Assembly: GCA_047967505.1 (NCBI GenBank)
Contig: CM106541.1
DNA from: Dipteris shenzhenensis
Taxonomy: Eukaryota; Polypodiophyta; Polypodiopsida; Gleicheniales
Length of the DNA stretch: 64,000 bases
Direction: 5' to 3' (one strand)
A program made the translations under genes and the position numbers. Each line of letters begins with the position of its first letter. Within the stretch, counting starts at the first letter, position 1. A model generated the notes under the pieces. That model had not been told where the DNA came from. It saw only the letters and a list, made by a program, of their open reading frames with translations, and made no database searches. Shown piece after piece: positions 54,775-64,000 of the stretch.

Positions 54775-56440
54775 ATGCAGAGGAAGAACATCAGAGAGTT
54801 TCTTTTGGGGCAACCCAAAGGGGTGACAGCTAAAAAGAGATCCCTGGACACAGTCCATGTTCTTCCTGTAGATGATGTTTCCAGGAAGAGCAAGACACCT
54901 CGAAAAGAGGATAATAGAAAGAGGAAAGCAGGTAGCCAGGAAGGGAGTACGCCGTCCAAGAAGAAAAACGCTAAGCATCATCATAGCTCTTCAAGTCCTT
55001 CTTCCAGCTCTACCTCTTCATCCTCATCATCGTCTTCTTCTTCTGGATCATCAAAGCCTAAGCATAGGAAGAAGTCAGGCAAGAAAGCAAAGACCAAGGA
55101 GTTCAAAGAAGGTGGGAAATCTGTCAGGTTTGCAACTTTTAATGGCCAGTATGGCCAGACCAAAAAAGCCATGCAGTTTATTAGGCGATTTGATGCAGCC
55201 TTTGGCACGGAGAAAGGGAGTGTGTTGGGGCTGCATTGCACCAGAATGGTCATGTAGTGGCCTATGAGAGTCGGAGACTTCAGGATGCTGAGAGATATTT
55301 GGGAATCTATGAGAAAGACTTGTTGGCTGTGATTCATGCCTTCCATACATGGAAGCATTATCTTTTGGGTGCAAACTTTACAGTTAAAACAGATCACCAA
55401 AGTCTGAGATATTTCTTGACTGATACTAAGCTCTCCGAGAAGCACATGAAATGGGCAAACATACTGTCCATGTATCATTTTCAGATTGTCCATACTCTGG
55501 AAGCTCAGAACAGAGTGGTGGCAGATGCCTTGTCTCAAAGACCCCAGGTGAACAATGTAACTATTGCTTATCATAGGGATCTGAAAGACATGAGGGAGTA
55601 ATATGTCTAAGATGCAGATTTTGGTGAGATTTTAAAGGCAGATCATATGGCTAAGCTTTTCATGACACACATCTTTAAGCACCATGGTATACCTAAGTCC
55701 ATTGTCAGTGACCCAAATCCTAGAATGACCAATCTATTCTAGAGAGCTCTTATGGATAATATGAGGACAAATCTGAGTTTTTCTTCTTCTTTCCATCCCC
55801 AGACAGAGGTCGAAGTGAGGTAGCAATTCTACAATGTTGGATTTATTGAAATGCTACATGGCTGACTAAAGTTCAGACTAGGAAAAGTACCTACGACTGG
55901 TGGAGTTTGCATATAATAATATAGTTCACTTAAGGTCATCTATGGGAAGGTGACTCTGCCACCTATCCTGAGGACCAAAGATGAAATATTTGCAGCTCAT
56001 CGGTTTGTCACAGACCTCCAGACAGCTTTAAGCCAAGTCCGGACAGCAATAGAAAGGTCTCAAGAAAAGCATAAGAAGGCTGCAAATAAGCATAGAACAG
56101 CTAGATCTCAAGCAAGGGGATTGGGTGCTTTTGAAGTTCGAGAAAGCTAGGCTTTGCAAGCTTAAGGGCAAGGAAAAAGTATATGCAAAGTTATCTCCCA
56201 GATACTATGGCCCTTTCAGGGTTACAGATGAGATAAATGAGGTTGCATGTACATTGGCACTGCCAGAGCACTGGAGGATTCACAATGCCTTTCATGTGAG
56301 TCTTCTAAAGCAGGGACCGGAGCCTACAAAACCAGTAACAGAGGATCCACCAAAAGTAGACGAGCTGGAGGAGGTCCTTCAGCCAGAACAAATTGTGTAT
56401 CATACTGTATGCAAAGGTCCCAAGGCCAAGGAATTTTAAA
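54775..56440 (+). pseudogene. Gypsy relic with gag-like region joined directly to RNase H
   Basis: 54775-55235 encodes a Lys- and Ser-rich stretch (a run of about 20 Ser) and then FNGQYGQTKKAMQFIRRFDA, a gag-like segment. At about 55225 it changes to RNase H (ALHQNGHVVAYESRRL, TVKTDHQSLRYF, VVADALSQRP), so zinc knuckle, protease and reverse transcriptase are missing. Integrase core remnants lie at 55650-55830 (GIPKSIVSDPNPRM). The C-terminal segment at 56125-56440 ([24 protein letters not shown]) resembles the fragment at 14766-15120. Several stops. Confidence 0.85.
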
Positions 56441-56455
56441 CTAGATTGGGATTTG

Positions 56456-57050
56456 ATTTGCTTGCCTATGGGAAAATTAGCATTGTGGGATAAATGGGTT
56501 TACAGGGTAAAGGAAGAAGATGGAGAAAAAAGGAGGTACAACACAAGGCTTGTTGTAAAGGGCTTACACAGAAGAAAGGTATAGGCTTTGATTAAATATT
56601 CTCTCATGTTGTTAAAATGACTTCAATCAAAACTATTCTGAGTCTTGTTTCTGTAGAATTAGATGTGAAGATAGCTTTTCTTCATGGGAATCTAGAGGAA
56701 GATATTTATATGTAGCAGCCATAGGGATATGAGGTCAAAGGCAAGGAGAAATTGGCATGCAGGTCGAAGAAAAGTTTGTATGGTTTAAAGCAAGCTCCAA
56801 GGCAGTGGTATTTGAAGTTTGACAAGTTTATGGAAGAATAGGGTTTTAATAGATGTAACTTAGACCACTATGTTTATTCTCAGAAACTAGAAAATGACAG
56901 AGATGTGGTCTTCTTATTATATGTTAATGACATGCTTCTTGTAGGCTCTAACATGCAAGATATAAATGTGCTCAAAAAGAAGTTGAAAAATACATTTGCA
57001 ATGAAGGATTTGGGTGCTACAAAGCAAATCCTTGGCATGAGAATAATAAG
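56456..57050 (+). pseudogene. Copia reverse transcriptase fragment with YVND active site
   Basis: Pieces read DKWVYRVKEEDGE, RLVVKGL, then [36 protein letters not shown] and LLYVNDMLLVGS. The catalytic YVDD box reads YVND, so even the intact frame would be inactive. Four or more stops. Confidence 0.88.
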
Positions 57051-57129
57051 TGGTCGGCCATTGAGTTGTTGTGAGGTAGTCGAAAACACTTGGTTGAAGG
57101 CCGAGAAATCGGTGGAGCATTTGGCTTTG

Positions 57130-57668
57130 AAATTTAATGGAAGGAATTTTGCATTGCAGCAATTGTTGACTCATTTGTGTTTCATGCAGAACAACAGGGG
57201 TTGTCTCATGCACTGATAAGAAGCCGAAGAACAATGAGCCAGACAAGGTCAACGTATGGGAGCAGAAGAATGAAAAGGTGGTTGGATTGATTAACAAAGC
57301 ACTTGGACCTGATTATTTCCATCATGTAGATGTCATGAGGGCTGCTGCAGAAAACTGGATTATCGTCGAATTTATTACCCATCTCTCCCATATGAAGACC
57401 AAATAACTCTTGCTTCAAAACTGCCTTTGAATTCTTCATTTTAGTACTTCAACAGCATGCAAGCTTTGATAAAGCAAGTGAGTGCTCTATGATCGAAGGT
57501 GGAGGAAGATGATGCAAAGGCAATCCTGTTCTCCAGTTTGCCTTCTCGATATTCTGAGTTGGTAAAAGTACTGCTTGTGAGTTCTGAGAGTCATGACTTT
57601 CAAGATTTAGTTGCTTTGCTGCTGAGCGAGGAGAGGAGGTTGGAAGCGGTCTTGCTGAGTGGAGAGCT
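57130..57668 (+). pseudogene. Copia gag fragment (UBN2/DUF4219 type)
   Basis: Reads KFNGRNFAL, then NNRGC, KVNVWEQKNEKVVGLINKAL and, after stops, AILFSSLPSRYSELVKVLL and LLSEERRLE, the order of copia gag. It is interrupted at about 57669 by an LTR. Confidence 0.75.
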
Positions 57669-58766
57669 TGTTGGAATGGTCACCTCCCCATCTGTAAGCC
57701 CCAATATGAGGAGAGCATGGGGGGGGGGGGGGGGGGGTTGGGTTTTAACCTAGGCAGAAAAGATAAGGGAGGGGGCTGCCACATAGGCAGCACCTCACAG
57801 GGAAAGGACATCCATAAGGGGCTGCCACATGGGCAGCACATGAGCTGTCATGTGGGCAGCACAGCAGCCTTTCAGAGGCGCTTCAAGGGCTGTCCGTACG
57901 GGCTGGAATAGGCCCTGAATAGAGGCGGACAGGTGGTCCTGACATCAGCAAGGGTGTGCAGACCCCAAACAGGTGGTGCAACTGAACGGAGCAGTACAGA
58001 GGGTGTGCAGACCTGGGACAGGTGGCGTGCAACTGTACGGAGCAGTACAGGGCTGGATGAGGCCTGTTGGAGCAGCAAAGGAGGCTGCCATGAAGCAGGG
58101 ACCTGCCTTTCAAAAGGCTGGGCCCTTGCCTTGATTGGAGGGCCAAGGACCTAGAAAAGTGGGCCCAAAAAGCCCCGGTTTGTGAGCCTTAATAGGGCTG
58201 GACCAGCCACAGACTAGTCGGCCAGTCTGGTCGGCCAGTTTGGTGCAGGCTGGTCGGCTTTGCCAGCCCCCTTGGGGCCTATAAAAGGAGAGGCATTTGG
58301 CCTCATAACAATATCACTTGAAGCAGTAGTTGGGGAGCAGACAGCAGCAGCCACAGGCTCACCCTTGGACCTACACACAGGAGGAGAAGGAGGCTGACAT
58401 AGGGCTGCAGACTGAGCTCAAGGTGCTGCCCACCTAGGCTGGCTTCCGGACAGCAAGGTGGAAGGGATCTAGACAGAGAGTCTACATATGCTCGAGGTGG
58501 AGCACGTAGGCTCAGAGATCTAGAAGTGCCAGGCTTGTACTAGAAGGACCTTTTGGTATTGTATCCTATCCTAGTTTCTAGACGGACGGAAATATAAAGT
58601 GTTGCTTCTATATTTGTCTCTAAGCATGGTCTATTTACTGGCTTGCACATCTATGCACATAAGTTAAGAATTTTGTGATTCCACACCCCACATCACACTG
58701 TGTGAGCTCCTAGGCATTACTATCAGTCTTCCGCTGTGTGTACCCTCTGTTGGGTCATTTCTAACA
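57669..58766 (+). mobile_element. 5' LTR of a second plus-strand copia element
   Basis: Starts TGTTGGAATGG and ends ATTTCTAACA, which form imperfect inverted ends, followed at once by TGGTATCAGAGCCC. Length about 1098 bp. It has a run of 17 G at 57720-57736, a TATAAAA box at 58280-58286 and GGTCGGCC words. It shares TGTAAGCCCC and ATATGAGGAGA with the LTR at 36785. An alternative start is TGTAAG at 57693. Confidence 0.7.
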
Positions 58767-58780
58767 TGGTATCAGAGCCC
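58767..58780 (+). other. Primer-binding site of the second copia element
   Basis: TGGTATCAGAGCCC, initiator-Met type, immediately after the LTR. Confidence 0.88.
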
Positions 58781-58991
58781 AAGTAGGAGGCTCACAGGTG
58801 TGGGAGCCTGAAGGCAGGGACCTTGCTGACGGACGACCCTAATTCAGAAGCTCTAGGGAATCGACTTCCACGACTGGAGGATTGTGCCCTTGTGAGAAGG
58901 AGGGTGCCTCAGGTTCAGTCAGGTGCGTTCAGAGTTCTGGTCTACTAAAAATTGAGTTTGGTTGAATTTACTGTGTGATATAACAGCAGAG

Positions 58992-60141
58992 ATGTCGACC
59001 TCTACAGCCTCTTCAGCCCTGGTTTCCCTTCCTCCTCCCCCAGTTTTCTCTCATTCACTATCCCTAACTTCGGAGAGTCTGGGAAACTAGACGGGACTAA
59101 CTACCCGATCTGGAAGGTGAAAATCCGGAGCCATTTAGTGGCTCGGAAGTTATGGAAGCTGACAATGGGAGTGGAGGCGAAGGCGGAGGACATGGTGGAC
59201 AGGCAAGGGAAGATAGTCATGGTAATAGACAGAGAGGAGCTCGAAGCTTGGGAAAACAGAGATGCCCATGCCCTGGCATTAATCATAGGGACTATGGCGG
59301 ACTTTGTTCTTCCACATATCTAGATGGCCGAGACGTCAATAGAGGCGTGGGTCACTCTGAAGGATCTATACAAGACAGACAACACTTCCCGGATTTTGCT
59401 TCTTTAGCATCAACTCTACAATCTTGATATGGAAGAAGATACAGTACATAGCCACTTGACGAAGGTCAAGGTGGTAAGGGATCAACTAGCAACAGTTGGT
59501 CAGAAGACAGACTCATGCCATTTGGCCTTGATGGTACTGAGGAGTCTACCTCAAAGTTTCAAGAGCTTTGTTACAACCGTAGAGGACCAAACCTCTGACG
59601 TTTGAGGAGTTGGGTCCATTACTGCTACAGGAGGAAGCTCGGGAGAAGCTCTACAACGACGACAAAGATGACAAGGCGATGCTGGCGAAGTATTACGCTA
59701 GCAAAGGAAAGGGCAAGCCTAACGGTAGCAAGTCCAAGAAAGACGACTCTGACGACGAGGAGACTTTGAAGAGGAAGCAACAGAAGAAATGCTTCTACTG
59801 TGATACACCAAGATATTTTGCAAAGGACTGCAGAAAGAAAAAGGTGGATCTGAAAAACAAAAAGGAGTCCCGACTGAGATTCAGAGGGAGAGACCAAACC
59901 AAATGTGGAAATCAAAGAGTTGTTCCTGGTGACATCACCGAGTGTTACCAAGGATAGATATGTTAACCAAGAAATCACAGTGAGGATGTCTGACATAGAG
60001 ATGTGGGTCGACGAGGAGTTAGATGCCTTTGTAAAGGTGAACGACAGCATGGAACGCTTGGTACCTTCCAGATGCGTGGCTGTTGACACTAACACAAGGG
60101 TGGATTCCATGGAGGGCCCTGGGGTCTCATGGTCAGATGGA
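58992..60141 (+). pseudogene. Copia gag (UBN2 type), frameshifted, interrupted by another copia
   Basis: ATG 58992 opens a Ser/Pro-rich start, then SGKLDGTNYPIWKVKIRSHL, ALALIIGTMADFVLPHI with a stop, YNLDMEEDTVHSHLTKVK and LRSLPQSFKSFV. The knuckle at about 59790-59840 reads CFYCDTPRYFAKDC: the usual G-H before the last spacer is R-Y, so zinc binding is lost. The remaining region to 60141 is degraded pol linker. At 60142 a minus-strand copia LTR interrupts it. Confidence 0.8.
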
Positions 60142-60371
60142 TGTTGTACTTCAAAAGGAGACAGTACACGATGAGAGGGAAAGGGAGAGGAAGTGGAACG
60201 ACGAAGACAGAGAGAGAGAGGGGGAGACACAAAAGTGTGGGTGTGAAGTATTGAGCCACACCACAAACTCATAGGTTTTATTAGGATTAGGCTTTCACCC
60301 TATGACTGTCTTAAGACAGTCATAGGTGTCATAACTTTAACAAAGGGTGGCAATGTGCCTTTACCCCAACA
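60142..60371 (-). mobile_element. 3' LTR of a minus-strand copia element
   Basis: 230 bp. On the minus strand it starts TGTTGGGGTAAAGG after the polypurine tract AGGTGGGAGG and ends GTACAACA, giving TGTTG/CAACA inverted ends. The left flank ATGGA (60137-60141) should be the target duplication; its partner lies outside the window. Confidence 0.75.
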
Positions 60372-60462
60372 ACCTCCCACCTAAAGGCCAATGTGCCTAA
60401 AGGGGAGAAAAGAATAAACAATATACAGTTACTGTATACAAGACCATAAAATAAGAATGGTC

Positions 60463-63400
60463 TCATCCTAATCCCATGATGTGGCGGCAATGTGCAAACC
60501 GCTCTATAGGCAAGCTCTTAGTGAGCAAATCTGCAGGATTATCATCAGTATGCACCTTCACAAGCTCAAGTCGCTTGTCTTCCAGTACCTCCCTGATGAA
60601 ATGGTATTTCACATCTATGTGCTTGGTCTTCTGATGAAAGACCGGATTCTTTGCCAACATGATAGCACTCTGACTATCACAATGCAAAACTGGCATATCT
60701 CCTGTAATGCCCAAATCTCCCACCAGCCGAGTAAGCCATATTGCTTCCTTGCAAGCCTCAGTGGCTGCAACATATTCAGCTTCAGTGGTTGACAGTTTAA
60801 CGCATTTCTGCAACCGAGACACCCATGATATAGCACCTCCTGCAAATGTGAAAATATAACCGGTAGTAGACTTCCGGTTATCTGCATTCCCTGCATAGTC
60901 TGAATCTGTAAAACCATGCACCAATGCATCCTGCCTACCATAGCATATGCACAAGTCTTTGGTACCCTTGAGATACCTCAAGACACCTTTCACTGCTTCC
61001 CAGTGCCGCTTGCCTGGATTTGCCATATACCTGCTGATGACTCCCACCGCAAAAGCAATATCCGGACGAGTGGCAACCATGGCATACATCAAAGAACCAA
61101 CTGCAGATGCATACGGAACCTTGGCCATTTCAGCCTTATCATCATCTGCTGTCCTTACTGCTGAGTTTTAAATGTGGAGGCAACGGGGTACTAATAGACT
61201 TCCCCCCCTCCATTTTAAACCTCTACAGTACTTTATCAATGTACTCCTTCTGTGACAGAAACAAAAGTCCCTTGGACCTGTCACGAATAATCCGCATACC
61301 AAGAATATGGTTTGCATCACCCAAGTCTTTCATGTCAAAAGACTTATGCAGTTGCTTCTTCAAAGCACTAATCTCTTGCTGAGATTTGCTGGCAATCAGC
61401 ATGTCATCCACATATAGAATGAGTAGCATCAAACTGCCATCCTTTGCCCGTTTGTTGTACAAGCAATGATCGGTTTCACACCTATGATACCCTTGGGACT
61501 GCATGAAGGCATCAAACTTCTTGTACCATTCTCTTGGCGCCTGCTTGAGTCCATACAAGCTCCTCTTGAGCTTACACACAAGCTGCTCTTTCCCTTTAAC
61601 AGCATATCCCTCTGGCTGACTCATGTAGATCTCATCATGAGGATCTCCGTGAAGAAAAGCAGTCTTCACATCCATCTGACATAAATCCATGTCCTCATGA
61701 GCAACAAGAGCTAACACTGCTCTCAAAGTAGTCATCTTGACGACAGGGGAAAAGATCTCATCAAAGTCAATGCCCTTCTCGTGCTTAAATCCCTTGGCAA
61801 CCAATCTGGCCTTATAACTCGGTAAAGCATTTGAATCCACTTTGACTTTGTAAACCCATTTCCATGGCAAAACCTTTCTGCCTGCAGGTAGCTGCACCAA
61901 GTCCCATGTATCATTTTGAAGTAGGGAGTCCATTTCTGACTGCATGGCTTTCTCCCACTTCCTTTTCTCTGTTCTTCCCATAGCTTCCTTGAAGCTGGAA
62001 GGCTCACCACAATCTGTCAACATGATAAAATCAGCCACATTATTGGCTCCTAGAACAAACCTGTCAGGAGGCCGTTGTACACGGGTGCTCCTCCTAACAA
62101 AATGTTCCGGATTAGGCTGCTGTCTAGCCTGTTCGTCATGCATGACGGGTGGCTGTACCACCATATTTGGCTGTTCTACAGCCCCATTTGCTGACATATC
62201 CAGTGGTGCATCATTGGCAAAATTGTCTGGCTGATTTTCAGCCTGTATACCCTCTTGAACAGGGTTATCTACAGCAGCCTGCTGCTGCATATTAATGGGC
62301 ATTCTTTGCTGTCCGACATCATCATAAACAACCCTCCTGTATTCCACAGGTTGCACGGGTTCTTTGTGTACACTATCCTCTTTAAAGATGACATCATTGC
62401 TGCGTATAATCTTCCGTTTGACGGGATCCCATAACCTTTACCCCATTTCACCTTCGTCACCGTAACTCATGAAGATGCATCTGAAATACTTTGGCTCCAG
62501 TTTGGTGCGCAGTTCTTTGCGTATATGAGCAAAGCACTCGCAGCCAAACACACGTAAGTGCTTATATGAAGGTGGCTTGCCAGACCACGCCTCCTCTGGC
62601 ACTTTCAACTCCAAAGCCTTATTCGGCGACCTGTTAATTAGGTGAACTGCTGTTTGCACGGCTTCTGCCCAAAAGCCATGGGGCAATGCAGCATAAGACA
62701 ACATACATCGAACCTTCTCCTGAATAGTTCGATTCATCCGCTCACTCACACCATTTTGAGATGCATTATGAGGGGCTGTGAGTTCCTGTTTAATGCCCTT
62801 AGCTTCGCAAAACTGTACAAAAGCATGTGACACATACTCACACCCCCATTATCGGATCTGAGGCATTTCAGCCTGCGACCTGTCCGATTCTCAACCTGAG
62901 CGACAAACTTCTTGAAAGCATCTAAGGCATCGCTTTTATGCTTCAAGAAATAGACCCACACTTTGTGTGTGGCATCATCAATAAAAGTAATGAAATACTT
63001 TGCACCCCCTAGTGATAGCTGTGGCATCTCACACAAATCAGTGTGTACTAGATCAAGCGGTGCTCTATTTTGGGGAGTTCTCCTCTTATGAGGAGTCATA
63101 GAATGCTTGCCAAATATGCAATGATCACAAGTAGGCAAATCTGAAAATGAAAGAGACGGCAGATAACCCAAACGTGACAGTTCTTGCATTCCTTTAACGG
63201 ACATGTGTCCCAACCGGCTATGCCACAATGAAACCTTTGGCAGCTCGGTTATGGCAACAACATGATTACCTACACTGGAAACATAAAGAGGGTACAAGGT
63301 ATCACTCTTATAACCCTCAGCCACTACAACCTGGCCATCAGTAATCACCCATTTGGAATCCCCAAATGTGGTGTGGTAACCACTGTCATCCAACAAGCCA

Positions 63401-63984
63401 GTGCTAATCAGATTTTTCTTGATTTGCGGCACATGACGAACACCATCAAGCATAAATGTGCGTCCATTAGGGAATACTATCTGTATACTGCCAATCCCTG
63501 CAATCTGACATGCATAGTTGTTCCCAAGGTGAACAACTCCATGAGTACCTGTGTAGAAAGTAAACCACTCCCTATGAGGAGTAACATGAAAAGAAGCACC
63601 TGAATCCAAGAGCCAGGTGTGCATGTCATGGCCATCAATAACCAATGTATGTGCAATTACAGCAGAAGAGCATAAAACATCATGTCTGTCACTTTCACTG
63701 TCCTCTGCTGCAACATTCACTGCATCCAAGTCATCTGCCTTGGCCTTGCCTTTGCCTTTGCTTCCACTGCCTGCATCCTTTGTCTCAGCCTTCTTGGCTT
63801 TCTGATCCCGTATAAACTTGAAGCACTTAGACTTCACATGTCCCTTCTTGCCACAGTAAAAGCATTCAATATTCTTTTTGCCACGGGACTGACTGCGGGA
63901 TTTGGACTTTCCAGCAGATCTCCCCTTCTGCTGAGTCCTACCTCTTTCCTGTACCTGCAAAGCATTGGAAGACTTGCTGCCCAT
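60463..63984 (-). pseudogene. Copia gag-pol, minus strand, 5' end beyond the window
   Basis: From high to low coordinates: knuckle CFYCGKKGHVKSKC, protease WLLDSGASFHVT, pre-integrase LWHSRLGHMSV, integrase LVHTDLCEM and LRSDNGG, then NGVSERMNRT after a frameshift near 62840. A stop near 62438 follows. Reverse transcriptase runs 62356-61223 ([37 protein letters not shown]). After a further frameshift, RNase H runs 61128-60463 (GFTDSDYAGN, STTEAEY, ending HCRHIMGLG). Most domains are intact and lesions are few, so it is a fairly young insert. Its gag start and 5' LTR are not in the window. Confidence 0.93.
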
Positions 63985-64000
63985 ATTATTCTTCCTGCTC

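Noticed and set aside
57720-57736. G-quadruplex element from the run of 17 G
   Set aside because: A single homopolymer in an LTR, likely length-variable or a sequencing artefact; no repeated G-tract pattern.

Overview
The window is nuclear DNA of a land plant with a large, retrotransposon-filled genome. It holds one recognisable host gene, a plant circadian-clock MYB factor of the LHY/CCA1 clade, surrounded and split by copia and gypsy LTR elements, LINEs and a hAT relic. The species cannot be fixed from the sequence. The divergent linker after the MYB domain and the very long intron suggest a gymnosperm or fern rather than an angiosperm, but this is inference.

The host gene is on the minus strand, with coding exons from 49929 down to 8910. 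Seven coding exons can be placed by conserved protein motifs, GT..AG borders and matching codon phases: 49843-49929, 49552-49663, 49309-49370, 11616-11837, 11429-11516, 9717-11311 and 8910-9446. Together they predict about 900 residues: a SHAQKYF-class single MYB repeat, the PPPRPKRKP motif, an Ala-rich WW segment and a GQGFxPY C-terminal motif. Five of the six introns are 99 to 270 bp. The third, 11838-49308, is 37,471 bp and separates the MYB exons from the rest of the protein.

Region by region: 1-8909 (downstream of the gene) has a 120-bp tandem repeat, a hAT transposase relic, a minus-strand LTR with primer-binding site, a 160-bp tandem repeat and a broken gypsy integrase. 8910-11837 holds exons 7 to 4. 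11838-49308 is the giant intron, with copia and gypsy fragments, three large LINE copies (15.6-21.4, 23.8-26.6 and 27.9-32.8 kb), microsatellites and a four-level nest at 36.6-49.1 kb. In the nest a gypsy chromovirus (40113-46651, target duplication GCTAT) sits in a copia element (36785-48867, target duplication TGGGC), which sits in a LINE remnant, which sits in the intron. 49309-49929 holds exons 3 to 1. 49930-64000, upstream of the start codon, is more retroelement debris and ends in a minus-strand copia element that runs off the window.

No promoter of the clock gene is identified. A retroelement lies about 300 bp upstream of the start codon, so the promoter is probably further up, beyond an intron in the 5' untranslated region. 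All transposon reading frames seen carry stops, frameshifts or deletions, so none looks autonomous as it stands. The second half of the copia polyprotein (reverse transcriptase and RNase H, 46657-48127) is still open.
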